64,000 nucleotides of DNA from the NCBI RefSeq assembly GCF_034366625.1, contig NZ_JAXMIH010000008.1, forward strand, positions 806,001 through 870,000, in the 5' to 3' direction. The DNA comes from Prosthecobacter sp. (lineage in GTDB: Bacteria; Verrucomicrobiota; Verrucomicrobiia; Verrucomicrobiales; Verrucomicrobiaceae). The notes below the pieces were generated by a model. The model made no database searches, was not told the origin of the DNA, and saw nothing but the letters and a program-made list of their open reading frames with translations. Positions 8,964 through 18,759 of this stretch are shown here, piece by piece. The translations under genes and the position numbers were made by a program. How positions within the stretch are numbered: position 1 is the first letter of the stretch; every line of letters starts with the position of its first letter.

Positions 8964-9520
8964 GGTTTCTCCTCCTGCATGCGTGCAAGCGCTTGATCGA
9001 TGAGCACGGTTGATTCCTCCTGGGTGCGTGGAGCAGGCATGAACGAGATGTCATCACACAGGTGCGCGACGGGCTCAAAACGCTCACGCCACAATCCCTG
9101 GGTGCGAGGGATCGGCACCCCTGGCAGCCGTTCTGGTCTGCCGTCGAAAATTTCGTGGGTCGTGCGGGAGGGCGCGGGCACGGCGTAGCGCTCCTGCAGA
9201 TAGCGCCGCAGAACTTGCGAAACGCGGTGGCCCATGTCCTGGGGCGGAATGGCTTGGGCGCGGGTGCGCAGATCATTCAGCGCGCGAAAGGCCGCGCTCC
9301 ACGGCTGGCGCAGCGGTGCCGGCGGCAGATGCTTCGGCCGGACCAGCAGCCACACGATGATCGCGATCAATAGCACCAGCAGGAGGGCGGCGGCCCACGG
9401 AATCCACCACGGCGGCGGCAGGTCCACGCTCTCAGGCGGCGGAAGCTGCGGATGCGGCAGCGGTGCCGGGCCCGGAAACTGTGCCAGCAGTGTGTTCACG
9501 AGAAGCAGCGTGGTTTTCAT
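8960..9520 (-). CDS. DUF4381-like membrane protein of Bat operon
   Basis: The 186-residue protein has an N-terminal hydrophobic stretch (MKTTLLLVNTLLAQFPG), a proline-rich periplasmic loop (PLPHPQLPPPESVDLPPPW), a strong TM helix at about 38-62 (WAAALLLVLLIAIIVWLLV), and a cytoplasmic helical domain with a VLRRYLQERY motif. That plan and its position between the DUF58 and BatA genes match the DUF4381 family. Both ends overlap neighbouring genes by four bases, so it is almost certainly cotranslated. Its biochemical role is unknown. Confidence 0.75.
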   Translation of the reverse strand: MKTTLLLVNTLLAQFPGPAPLPHPQLPPPESVDLPPPWWIPWAAALLLVLLIAIIVWLLVRPKHLPPAPLRQPWSAAFRALNDLRTRAQAIPPQDMGHRVSQVLRRYLQERYAVPAPSRTTHEIFDGRPERLPGVPIPRTQGLWRERFEPVAHLCDDISFMPAPRTQEESTVLIDQALARMQEEKP

Positions 9521-10437
9521 CGGCGCCTCCTCCTTTTGCGTGAGCGGAAATACGCCTTCAAGGCCGGCACGTAATCCTCATCGGTGCGCACGGTGATGCG
9601 TTCCACTCCGCTGCGGCGCAGCAGATGCACCAGGGCGTTCTGTCGTTCGGTCACGCGTTGCTCATAACGCGCGCGCACGGCCGGATGGGAGGTGTTGACG
9701 AGGATTTGTTCCCCGGTTTCCGGGTCTTCGAGGCAGACGCGGCCCGCGTCCGGCAGGGTGATCTCGCGCGGGTCCATGATCTGCGCCGCCACCACGTCGT
9801 GTTTGGCCGCCACGGCACGCAGGCTCTTCTCCCAGGCGTGATCCGGGGTGATGAAATCCGAAATCACGATCACCAGCGCCCGATGCGCGATGCGTTCGAG
9901 GGCGAGGTCGAGCGCGGGCTTGATGTCCGTGCCCTGCTGCTTCGGTTCGTTGTTCAAAATATCGCGCAGGATGCGCAGCGCATGCGGCGCGCCTTTGCGT
10001 GCGGGCAGGTACTGCTCAATGCCGTTGGAAAACAGCGTGAGGCCGACCTTGTCCTGATTTTGCACGGCGCTGAAGGCAAACACCGCCGCGATCTCCGCCG
10101 CGCGCTCGCGTTTGGAGTCCTCTTGGCTGCCGTAGTCGGCGGAACCACTGACATCGACGCAGAGCATCACCGTCAGCTCACGTTCCTCGACGTACTTGCG
10201 CACAAAGGGGTCGTTCATGCGCGCGGTGACGTTCCAGTCGATGAAGCGCACATCATCGCCGGGCTGGTACTCGCGAAAATCGTCAAACTCGATGCCCTGG
10301 CCCTTGAAACGCGAGTGGTACTGCCCGCCGAGCATTTCCTTCACCATGCCACGTGTGAGCAGTTCGATGCGCCGCACGCGCTTGAGAATGCGCGTGAGCC
10401 TGGCGTCGTTGTCGTTCTGCGCAATTTCCCGGTTCAC
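9517..10437 (-). CDS. DUF58 domain protein (VWA-like)
   Basis: The 306-residue soluble protein has the DUF58 signature region YHSRFKGQGIEFDDFREYQ followed by PGDDVRFIDWNVTARMNDPFV. It then has a VWA-like fold with a D-x-S-x-S motif (LCVDVSGSADYG) and the segment DKVGLTLFSNGIEQYLP. DUF58 proteins occur next to MoxR ATPases across bacteria and probably act as their substrates or adaptors. Here the gene directly follows moxR (12 bases). The C-terminus is strongly basic (RSRKRRRRR). Confidence 0.92.
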   Translation of the reverse strand: MNREIAQNDNDARLTRILKRVRRIELLTRGMVKEMLGGQYHSRFKGQGIEFDDFREYQPGDDVRFIDWNVTARMNDPFVRKYVEERELTVMLCVDVSGSADYGSQEDSKRERAAEIAAVFAFSAVQNQDKVGLTLFSNGIEQYLPARKGAPHALRILRDILNNEPKQQGTDIKPALDLALERIAHRALVIVISDFITPDHAWEKSLRAVAAKHDVVAAQIMDPREITLPDAGRVCLEDPETGEQILVNTSHPAVRARYEQRVTERQNALVHLLRRSGVERITVRTDEDYVPALKAYFRSRKRRRRR

Positions 10438-10449
10438 GGTGTGGGCGGT

Positions 10450-11493
10450 TTAAGGAACCGGCAGCTTGTCGAGCAGCGTCTTGACCACGTCTTCCGCAGT
10501 CACACCCTCGGCCTCGGCTTCATACGAAAGCAGAATGCGGTGGCGCAAGATGTCGGGGGCGAGGTCTTTGATGTCCTGCGGAATGACGTAATTGCGGCCG
10601 TTGAGGAAGGCCAGCGCTTTGGCGGCCAGGGCGAGATTGATCGTGCCGCGTGGCGAGGCACCGCAGCGGATGAGCAGCTTCAAATGCGGTGCCAGCGTCT
10701 CGGGATGACGCGTGGAATGGATGAGGGCGACGATGTAATCGCGGATCTTTTCATCCATGAAAAGGTCGTTCACCACCATGCGGCTGGCGCTGATGGTGGC
10801 GACGTCCGTCACTTGGCTCACATCCAGCTTCGGCGCGGAAGTGGCCATCGCATCAAGCACCTGGCGTTCTTCGACCGGCGTCGGATAAGTGACGCGTACT
10901 TTGAGCAGGAAGCGGTCGAGCTGAGCCTCAGGCAGCGTGTAGGTGCCCTCCTGGTCGATGGGGTTCTGCGTGGCCAGCACCATGAAGGGATCAGGCAGCT
11001 TGTGGGTGTGCTCGCCGATGGTGACCTGGCGTTCCTGCATGGATTCGAGCAGGGCGCTCTGCACCTTCGCCGGAGCACGGTTGATTTCGTCCGCCAGCAC
11101 CAGATTGGCAAAAATGGGGCCGAGACGTGGCGTGAACGTGCCGTCCTTCGGATGATACACCATCGTGCCGATGACATCCGCTGGCAGCAGGTCAGGCGTG
11201 AACTGGATGCGCTGGAACTTCGCACGCAAAGTGCCCGCGAGTGTGCGCACGGCGAGCGTTTTGGCGATGCCGGGAACGCCTTCAAGCAGGACGTGGCCGT
11301 TGGTCAGCAGCGCCACCAGCAGGCGGTCCACCAGCGCCGTCTGACCTATCAGCACGCGGGCGATTTCGGTTCGGAGAGGAGCCACCCAGGAGGAGGCTTG
11401 GATGATGGCTTCCTGATCAGGAACGGCAGGGGGGGCGGCAGGGGCAGGCATGTGAAGGTGAGTACTGGTCAACGGGGCGGCATCACCCGTCAA
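10450..11493 (-). CDS. MoxR-family AAA+ ATPase
   Basis: The 347-residue AAA+ protein has Walker A G-V-P-G-I-A-K-T (HVLLEGVPGIAKTLAV), Walker B L-V-L-A-D-E-I-N-R-A, sensor 1 in LATQNPIDQEGTYTLPEAQL and the MoxR C-terminal lid domain. MoxR ATPases are chaperone-like and couple ATP hydrolysis to maturation of VWA-domain partners. Here it heads the six-gene Bat operon and is followed by four genes encoding VWA or Bat proteins. The ATG at 11493 is preceded by an AAGG 11 bases upstream. A start 14 codons in, which removes a poorly conserved lead, lacks a ribosome site. Confidence 0.93.
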   Translation of the reverse strand: MTGDAAPLTSTHLHMPAPAAPPAVPDQEAIIQASSWVAPLRTEIARVLIGQTALVDRLLVALLTNGHVLLEGVPGIAKTLAVRTLAGTLRAKFQRIQFTPDLLPADVIGTMVYHPKDGTFTPRLGPIFANLVLADEINRAPAKVQSALLESMQERQVTIGEHTHKLPDPFMVLATQNPIDQEGTYTLPEAQLDRFLLKVRVTYPTPVEERQVLDAMATSAPKLDVSQVTDVATISASRMVVNDLFMDEKIRDYIVALIHSTRHPETLAPHLKLLIRCGASPRGTINLALAAKALAFLNGRNYVIPQDIKDLAPDILRHRILLSYEAEAEGVTAEDVVKTLLDKLPVP

Positions 11494-11575
11494 CCTTCAA
11501 GGATCAGCGTATTAACGCCGCTCATGCCTGTTTATGTTGCTGGAATTGCGGGAGGTTCCGGCTTTGATGCCGTGA

Positions 11576-12274
11576 ATGACCCTCAACGACCTTCGCGAAC
11601 AAGTCTGTGACGCCAACCGTGCCCTTGAGCCCAGCGGCCTTGTGCGTCTGACCTGGGGCAACGTCAGCGGCATCGACCGTGCATCTGGTCTGTGGGCGAT
11701 CAAACCGAGCGGCGTTGATTATTCCGCGCTCAAGCCTGCCGACATCGTCGTGCTCGATCTCGCGGGGAAAGTCGTGGAGGGCAAACTGCGGCCCTCCTCC
11801 GATACGAAGACGCATCTGGTGCTTTACCGTGAATTTCCCGACATCGGCGGCATCACGCACACGCACAGCCTGCATGCCACGATGTTCGCGCAGGCCGGAC
11901 GCGAGCTGCCGTGCTTCGGCACCACGCATGCCGATCATTTCCACGGCACCGTGCCCATCGTGCGTGCGCTCACGCCGGAGGAAGTGGCCGGGGACTACGA
12001 GCACTTCACTGGCGTCGCCATCGTTGAGCGTCTGCGTGAGCTGAAATTGAATCCGCTCGAAATGCCCGCCGTGCTGCAACTGCACCACGCGCCCTTCACC
12101 TTCGGCAGAAACGCCATGGACTCGCTCAACAACAGCATCGCCCTCGAAATGTGCGCCCACATGGCCCTCGGCTCGTTTTCACTCAATTCGGCGATGGAAT
12201 CACTCCCGGCGCACATTTTGGAAAAACATCATCTGCGCAAACACGGGCCGGGGGCGTATTACGGACAGAAATAG
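11576..12274 (+). CDS. araD: L-ribulose-5-phosphate 4-epimerase (AraD-like)
   Basis: The 232-residue protein is a class II aldolase-fold enzyme. It has the AraD N-terminus (LNDLREQVCDANRALEPSGL, then TWGNVSGID and IKPSGVDY), the zinc-site segment GGITHTHSLHATMFAQAGRE and CFGTTHADHFHG, a third zinc His in LQLHHAPFTFG, and a C-terminal KHHLRKHGPGAYYGQ. The family uses a zinc-bound enolate to interconvert L-ribulose-5-P and D-xylulose-5-P. No araA or araB is adjacent, so the physiological substrate could be another pentulose phosphate. It is divergent from the Bat operon, with an 82-base gap. Confidence 0.92.
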   Translation: MTLNDLREQVCDANRALEPSGLVRLTWGNVSGIDRASGLWAIKPSGVDYSALKPADIVVLDLAGKVVEGKLRPSSDTKTHLVLYREFPDIGGITHTHSLHATMFAQAGRELPCFGTTHADHFHGTVPIVRALTPEEVAGDYEHFTGVAIVERLRELKLNPLEMPAVLQLHHAPFTFGRNAMDSLNNSIALEMCAHMALGSFSLNSAMESLPAHILEKHHLRKHGPGAYYGQK

Positions 12275-12302
12275 TCAAAAAGCAGCCAAACATCGCCGCC
12301 TT

Positions 12303-12533
12303 GTGAAACACAGTCATTCATTCTCAAATTCCCGCCGCTTGAGCGTTCCCGCACTGCTGATCCTGCCGGTATTCGCAGCTTGTACAACTGAGAAGCGTCA
12401 TGAAATCTGGCGCACACTCGACCCCGCCGGCTACAAGCACACGCACAGCGAGGTCTTCAATCCCAAGAAGTACAAACGCGCGCCTGAACGTGAAACCGAG
12501 GACATGGAACTGGAGATGGAAAACCTTCGGTAG
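12303..12533 (+). CDS. Small putative lipoprotein
   Basis: The 76-residue protein starts at a GTG and has a basic, hydrophobic lead (SRRLSVPALLILPVFAAC) ending in a lipobox-like V-F-A-A-C, followed by an unconserved charged tail with ERETEDMELEMENLR. It lies 28 bases after araD, possibly cotranscribed. The start is uncertain because no Shine-Dalgarno sequence is visible. I recognise no family. Confidence 0.5.
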   Translation: MKHSHSFSNSRRLSVPALLILPVFAACTTEKRHEIWRTLDPAGYKHTHSEVFNPKKYKRAPERETEDMELEMENLR

Positions 12534-12599
12534 GAACAAAAAGGGGAATTGACACGAAAAGTCCGTTGAGACGCCGGACGCGTGTGAGAGAATCCGCGC

Positions 12600-14174
12600 A
12601 TGCCAAACGCCTCACACGCTCCAACCGGTGACGCTGTGCCTGCGGCGTTTCCGCCTGCCGCTTCGCGTCGTGAATTTTTGCGTCTGCTCACCTTGGCGTC
12701 GGCGGCACCACTGAGCGTCGCACCGCTTTTCGCCGACGTGAATGCGGCGACAAAGACCGGAAAGCCGCTCAAGATCATCATCGCTGGAGCTGGTCTCGCC
12801 GGTTTGTGTGCCGCCTACGAATTGGAGAAACGCGGCCACCAGTGCGTGATCCTGGAAGCAGATGGAAGTCACGTCGGTGGCCGCGTGCGGACATTGCGTC
12901 TGCAAGATGGACTTTACGGCGAAGCCGGGGCCATGCGTGTGCCAGAGTCGCATCAGATCACGCGGCATTATCTCAAAGAGCTGGGCGTGGCGCTGAGGCC
13001 CTTCGTTTACACCAACGACAACGCCTGGTGTTATCTGCGTGGCCACCGCGCACGGCTCAAGGATCTGGACACGCTCAAACCGCACTTCGCACTCAGTGAG
13101 CGTGAGCGGAAGATGTCACCGGCGGACATGTGGAAGGTATCGGTAGTGAGCCGTTTGGAAAAACTCTCCGCCGCCGAGAAGGCTGACATGCTCGCTCCCC
13201 ACCCGACCACTTCCGCGTGCCAGGCGCTCGACAGGCTGTCGCTGCGGCAGTTGCTGGAGGCGGATGGATTTTCCGATGAAGCCATTGAACTGGCGGCGGT
13301 GATCTGGGGCCAGGAAGCCCTGCTCGACAGCGCCGCCACCGAGCACATGCGTGAGGAGATGGAGAATGTGTGGAACCTCACGTTCGACGAGATAGTCGGC
13401 GGCACAGATCGCTTCGCTACCGCCTTCGTGTCGCAGCTAAAATCCAAACTGCGTACGGGCTGCGAGATCATTCGACTCGAGCAAAGCGCGGACGGAAAAC
13501 GCGCCGCCGCTGTTTTTCGCAATCGCGCGAACAACGGCGCGGAGGAACGTGAGGAGGGTGATTTCCTCATCTGTACGCTGCCATGTCCTGTGCTCGGTCG
13601 TATCGAGACACCCGGCTTTTCCGGCGCGAAGCTGCGCAGCATCCGCCAGCTCATCTACGACTCCTCCACCAAGGTGCTCGCGGTGACGAAACGCCGCTTC
13701 TGGGAAACAGACGACGGTATTTACGGCGGCGGCACCTTCACCGATATGCCAACCGCGACGACTTACTACCCGGCGGACAACGCGCAGGCCAAAGACCCTG
13801 CTGTTTCTGCGAAACCATCCGTTTTTCTCGCTTCCTACTCATGGGGACAGCAGGCAAGACGCCTCGGTGCGCTCGAACCCACTGCACAGCGTGACGTGGT
13901 GCTCGCGCATTTGAGCAAGGTGCATCCGCAGCTCTCCGTGCCCGGCATGGTCACGCGCACCATCGGTTGGAGCTGGGATCGCCATCCGTGGAGCGGCGGA
14001 GCCTTCGCGTGGTTCAATCCCGGCCAGCACGGCGCGCTGCATCGGCATCTGCTCGAACCCGAAGGCCGCATCCACTTCGCTGGTGAGCACGCGTCGCTCG
14101 CGCACACTTGGATGCAGGGCGCGTTGGAGTCCGCGTTGCGTGCGGTGAAGGAAGTGCTCACCGCGCAGGCTTGA
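12600..14174 (+). CDS. Tat-exported flavin amine oxidase
   Basis: The 524-residue protein has a twin-arginine type lead (SRREFLRLLTLASAAPLSVA), then an FAD Rossmann motif G-A-G-L-A-G-L with E-A at the end of beta 2 (CVILEADGSHVGGRVRTLRL). It has the GG-doublet region GGRVRT and a C-terminal FAD motif (GRIHFAGEHASLAHTWMQGA). This is the monoamine/L-amino acid oxidase family, which oxidises amines or amino acids to imines with production of hydrogen peroxide. The active-site residues of a specific substrate class cannot be read reliably. It converges with the ThuA gene. Confidence 0.88.
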   Translation: MPNASHAPTGDAVPAAFPPAASRREFLRLLTLASAAPLSVAPLFADVNAATKTGKPLKIIIAGAGLAGLCAAYELEKRGHQCVILEADGSHVGGRVRTLRLQDGLYGEAGAMRVPESHQITRHYLKELGVALRPFVYTNDNAWCYLRGHRARLKDLDTLKPHFALSERERKMSPADMWKVSVVSRLEKLSAAEKADMLAPHPTTSACQALDRLSLRQLLEADGFSDEAIELAAVIWGQEALLDSAATEHMREEMENVWNLTFDEIVGGTDRFATAFVSQLKSKLRTGCEIIRLEQSADGKRAAAVFRNRANNGAEEREEGDFLICTLPCPVLGRIETPGFSGAKLRSIRQLIYDSSTKVLAVTKRRFWETDDGIYGGGTFTDMPTATTYYPADNAQAKDPAVSAKPSVFLASYSWGQQARRLGALEPTAQRDVVLAHLSKVHPQLSVPGMVTRTIGWSWDRHPWSGGAFAWFNPGQHGALHRHLLEPEGRIHFAGEHASLAHTWMQGALESALRAVKEVLTAQA

Positions 14175-14186
14175 GGCTGTCGCGGC

Positions 14187-14984
14187 TTACTTCTGCTTCG
14201 ACTCGTAGCCCGGCAGCGGCTTGCCGTTTTCGTCGAGCTTGTCGCAGGCCCAAAGCAGGCCGCGTGCGACGAGATCGAGGTAAACCGGATCCTGCATCGT
14301 GCTGTTGTTGTGACCGAGCGTGGTGCCGAACACGCGGCCTGCACCGTATTGGTTCGTCCAGATGCAGTGATGGTCCTTTTGCGTGTCCTCGCCGAAGGCG
14401 GTGGCCAGCGGCTTGAAGTTCTCCCACAGCTTCTCGTTCTTGTAGAGCTCGTCCTTGGGGTCGAGCCACTCTTTGGGAAAAGCCTTCATGATCGGGTGCT
14501 CCTCGGCCACGTTCCGCACTTTGAGATCGCGGTTCTTTTCGTGGCTCATCGAGGTCTGGCCCAGGCATTTGCGCCACTCGTCGGTCTTCGCGGCACGGTA
14601 ACTGTGCGTGGAGCAGTGCAGCATCACGGCGGGCACGCCTTCGAAATGCGCTTTGGCGATGCCATCGACAAACGCCACGTCCGTCACCGCTCCGAAGCAT
14701 TCGTTGTGAACGACCACGTCATATTTTTTCGCCCAGCCTGCTTCCTTGTAGATGCTGATCTGATGCGTGCGGTCATCCTTCACCCGCGCCTCCTCATGCA
14801 CGATGGTGAACTCGACATTCGCCCGCGCGCTGATGCCCTCGCTGAGGATCAGCTTCTGGTTTTCGTAATCATGACAGCAGCCGCCGCAGACCATGAGGAC
14901 TTTGAGTGGTTTCACATCTTCGGCCCGGATGCTGGAGGCAAGCAGGCAGGTGAGGGAGAGAAGGAAGAGCAGAGTTGGGCGCAT
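14187..14984 (-). CDS. ThuA-domain protein, secreted
   Basis: From the ATG at 14984 the protein is 265 residues with a clean signal peptide (LFLLSLTCLLASSIRA). The ThuA-like core follows: LKVLMVCGGCCHDYENQKLI, YDVVVHNECFGAVTDVAFVD, VPAVMLHCSTHSYRA and GRVFGTTLGHNNSTMQDPVY. ThuA proteins resemble class I glutamine amidotransferases and are common in verrucomicrobial sugar-utilisation loci, where they are associated with trehalose or 3-keto-sugar metabolism. The motif CGGCCHDYENQK is typical of the PVC subfamily. Upstream in-frame codons would add a non-signal lead, so 14984 is preferred. Confidence 0.88.
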   Translation of the reverse strand: MRPTLLFLLSLTCLLASSIRAEDVKPLKVLMVCGGCCHDYENQKLILSEGISARANVEFTIVHEEARVKDDRTHQISIYKEAGWAKKYDVVVHNECFGAVTDVAFVDGIAKAHFEGVPAVMLHCSTHSYRAAKTDEWRKCLGQTSMSHEKNRDLKVRNVAEEHPIMKAFPKEWLDPKDELYKNEKLWENFKPLATAFGEDTQKDHHCIWTNQYGAGRVFGTTLGHNNSTMQDPVYLDLVARGLLWACDKLDENGKPLPGYESKQK

Positions 14985-15060
14985 GGCGGCAGCATTATCG
15001 TCAGGTGATGACTTTTTCTCCCAAAATTCTATTTTTTCGGCTAAGCATGCCGCCCTTCTC

Positions 15061-16017
15061 ATGAAAATCGTTCTTCTCGACGCCCACACCGCGAATCCAG
15101 GTGACCTTTCCTGGCAACCGCTCGAAGCCATCGCTCTCTGCGACGTCTATCCGCGCACGCCTCTGGATGAAACCGTGGCCCGCTGTGCCGGGGCGGAAAT
15201 TGTGATCACGAACAAGGCCCCTCTGACGCGTGAAATCATCGCAGCGCTGCCAGAATTGAAATACATCGGTGTCACGGCCACGGGCTTTAATGTGGTCGAT
15301 GTCGTGGCCGCGAAGGAACGCGGCATCGTGGTGACGAATGTGCCGGGCTACAGCACACCGGCGGTCGCGCAGCATGTGATCGCTTTGATGCTGGAACTGA
15401 CGAATCATGTCGGCCATGCGGCGAAGAGTGTGGAGCAGGGTGGCTGGGTGAAATGCCCGGATTTTTGCTACTGGGACCATCCGATCATCGAACTAGCCGG
15501 ACGCACGCTGGGAATCATCGGTTATGGCGAAATTGGCGGTGCGGTGGCGAGGATCGGCGTGGCTTTTGGCATGAAGGTGCTCGCTTCCAAGCGCACCTGG
15601 AAAGAAGCACCGCCCGCAGGCGTCGAAGCCGCTGAGATCGACGATATTTTCCGCCAGTCAGACGTGATCAGCCTGCACTGCCCGCTGACCGATGCCACGA
15701 AGCATCTCGTCGGCGAGCGCACGCTCGGATTGATGAAGCGCGAGACATTCGTGATCAACACCGGCCGTGGTCCGCTCGTGGATGAAGCCGCTTTGGCCCA
15801 GGCATTGAACGAAGGCCGCATCGCCGGTGCCGGACTCGACGTGCTGTCGGTGGAGCCTGCGAAAGCGGACAATCCGCTGCTCAGCACGAAAAACTGCCTC
15901 ATTACCCCGCACGTCGCCTGGGCCAGCCGCGAATCACGCGCCCGCCTCATCGACATCACCGCCGCGAACTTGAGGGCGTACCTGGCGGGGAAGCCGGTGA
16001 ATGTGGTGAATCCTTGA
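15061..16017 (+). CDS. D-2-hydroxyacid dehydrogenase (glycerate dehydrogenase-like)
   Basis: From the ATG at 15061 the protein is 318 residues. It has the NAD Rossmann motif G-Y-G-E-I-G (LGIIGYGEIGGAVARIG), the family signature TFVINTGRGPLVDEAALAQA with catalytic Arg and the downstream Glu/His pair (VLSVEP and NCLITPHVAWAS). N-terminal residues (ITNKAPLTREIIAALPELKY) match the substrate-domain lobe. It reduces a 2-keto acid to a D-2-hydroxy acid using NAD(P)H; hydroxypyruvate is the likeliest substrate by similarity to HprA. It is divergent from the ThuA gene by 76 bases. Confidence 0.92.
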   Translation: MKIVLLDAHTANPGDLSWQPLEAIALCDVYPRTPLDETVARCAGAEIVITNKAPLTREIIAALPELKYIGVTATGFNVVDVVAAKERGIVVTNVPGYSTPAVAQHVIALMLELTNHVGHAAKSVEQGGWVKCPDFCYWDHPIIELAGRTLGIIGYGEIGGAVARIGVAFGMKVLASKRTWKEAPPAGVEAAEIDDIFRQSDVISLHCPLTDATKHLVGERTLGLMKRETFVINTGRGPLVDEAALAQALNEGRIAGAGLDVLSVEPAKADNPLLSTKNCLITPHVAWASRESRARLIDITAANLRAYLAGKPVNVVNP

Positions 16018-16028
16018 GAGCGGACTGC

Positions 16029-16967
16029 TCACAGATCATCATCGTTCACGTCTTCGAATGCTTTGCGTTTTGGGAGAACGCCGGTTTCACGCCATAAGCG
16101 AGCATCGGCGACTGCCTCGGCGAGCAAGCGGTCGGTCGAAATCAAGCCTGGCGGGACTGGTGCCAGCAGGGCGTCGATGATGCATGACTGCCTGTTGGCA
16201 TTTTGCATGACGTTGCCGGGGTGAAGGTCACTGAGCACCCAGGCGCGTTCATCGCACCAGATGATCCAGACCGGGCGCTTAAAGCTGGCCTTGCAAGGCA
16301 CGGCGCGCATTGCTTCGATCGCTTGTGGTCGTGCGGTGTCAATTTTGGCAATCGTCGCATCGCGTTCGCTTTCGATGTCACCGAAGGATTGGGCCAGGGG
16401 CTGTTTGGCGATCAGGTAATCTCCATGCTCGTCCAAGCCGACGAGTTCGGTGGGGTGTGCGCCAGCATCGTGCAAAACCATGAGTTTCTCGATAGTCTCG
16501 GCGAGGACGGCATCGCGGACGCTCATCGAGAATCCAGTGCGCTCGGCATCACGTTCAATCTCGAAGGTCTTTCCCAAGCCGCCGTTGCTGTGCAGAGGAA
16601 AGAGCTTGTAAACGACTCCCCACTCCAGATCGGCGAAGGGGGATGCCTCGGCTCCGGTTTTGAGAGGAATCAGGAAGCGTGAAGTCAGCATGCCATCGCG
16701 GTCCAGGCCAAGCCCGAGGCCGCTCAAACTGACGAGCGGGACGGCCCAGTCGCGTGCCCTTGAGGCAACAAGGGCTGCCCAAACATCAGCCGAAAGCGAT
16801 TCCCGGGATGGAGCTGATCGAGCTGCCTCCTGGATGCCTTGCGCTCGCTGTCGGTTAAGGGCAGAGCAAGCTGCGCGTTCTCCTGCCCCGAAGGCCGCGC
16901 CGGTGAGGGCGGTTTCGCGACCGGTGCGGAAGTCGATGTGAAATTGAGTTGAGGCGATTCCATTCAC
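16029..16967 (-). CDS. Kinase-fold protein resembling polyvalent-protein kinases
   Basis: The 312-residue protein shows weak kinase-like features. There is a basic lobe with a YKLFP lysine (DLEWGVVYKLFPL), a hydrophobic regulatory middle (ETIEKLMVLHDAGAHPTELV), and a catalytic-loop-like L-S-D-L-H-P-G-N-V-M-Q followed by CIIDALLAPVP, which could be the DFG-equivalent. This order fits Ser/Thr/Tyr kinases found in phage polyvalent proteins. The pattern could also fit an aminoglycoside phosphotransferase-like fold. The N-terminal 60 residues are not recognised. The gene converges with the hydroxyacid dehydrogenase gene. No phage genes are adjacent. Confidence 0.5.
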   Translation of the reverse strand: MNGIASTQFHIDFRTGRETALTGAAFGAGERAACSALNRQRAQGIQEAARSAPSRESLSADVWAALVASRARDWAVPLVSLSGLGLGLDRDGMLTSRFLIPLKTGAEASPFADLEWGVVYKLFPLHSNGGLGKTFEIERDAERTGFSMSVRDAVLAETIEKLMVLHDAGAHPTELVGLDEHGDYLIAKQPLAQSFGDIESERDATIAKIDTARPQAIEAMRAVPCKASFKRPVWIIWCDERAWVLSDLHPGNVMQNANRQSCIIDALLAPVPPGLISTDRLLAEAVADARLWRETGVLPKRKAFEDVNDDDL

Positions 16968-17022
16968 TTAGAATTATCCATGCTGGGGGTCGATTCAACT
17001 GCTAGACTGACGAGTTTGAAGC

Positions 17023-18249
<1,227 letters not shown>

Positions 18250-18322
18250 CTATGGTTCCTTCGCGGCCCCACATCCTAGAACACACACCGCCTGACAAGT
18301 TGTCCGGCCATTCAACCAAACC

Positions 18323-18583
18323 ATGAGCGAAGCAACCCTCCCCGATTCCACCTCCTTCAAGATCCACGACAAGGACACCGGCAGCGCCGACGTCCAGGTG
18401 GCCCTCTTGACGAAGCGAATCAACGATCTGACGCAGCACCTCGCCGCGCATCAGAAAGATCATTCCACACGTCGCGGCCTCCTTCAGATGGTCGCACGTC
18501 GTCGCAAGCTGCTGGACTACCTGAAGCTGACCGCTGTAGAACGTTACCAGAAGCTGCTCAAGAGCCTGAATCTGCGCCGCTAA
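18323..18583 (+). CDS. rpsO: 30S ribosomal protein S15
   Basis: The 86-residue protein has the S15 signature: [40 protein letters not shown] and [20 protein letters not shown]. It binds 16S rRNA at the three-way junction of the central domain. As in E. coli, it is followed by pnp. A strong terminator lies between them, so the two are probably transcribed partly separately. Confidence 0.98.
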   Translation: MSEATLPDSTSFKIHDKDTGSADVQVALLTKRINDLTQHLAAHQKDHSTRRGLLQMVARRRKLLDYLKLTAVERYQKLLKSLNLRR

Positions 18584-18596
18584 CAGAATTTTACGA

Positions 18597-18630
18597 GGGG
18601 TGATGCCACAAGCATCGCCCCTTTTCTGTT
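18597..18630 (+). terminator. Rho-independent terminator after rpsO
   Basis: A ten-base stem, GGGGTGATGC pairing with GCATCGCCCC (one G-T wobble), with a five-base loop is followed by TTTTCTGTT. It lies 14 bases after the rpsO stop. Confidence 0.85.
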
Positions 18631-18759
18631 TCAGGCTTCCACCAGCATGTCGGCGATAGCCGATGCTCACGCTGCATGATGCGCCATCGCGCATCCCCGA
18701 CGGGCTGAAGCCCGGGATTATTTTCACCCAAACACAAACCAACACACACACGCCAACCT

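Noticed and set aside
9625-11610. A 661-codon open frame opposite the DUF58 and moxR genes
   Set aside because: It is antisense to two well-supported genes and has arginine/histidine-rich, featureless protein; long antisense frames are common in GC-rich DNA.
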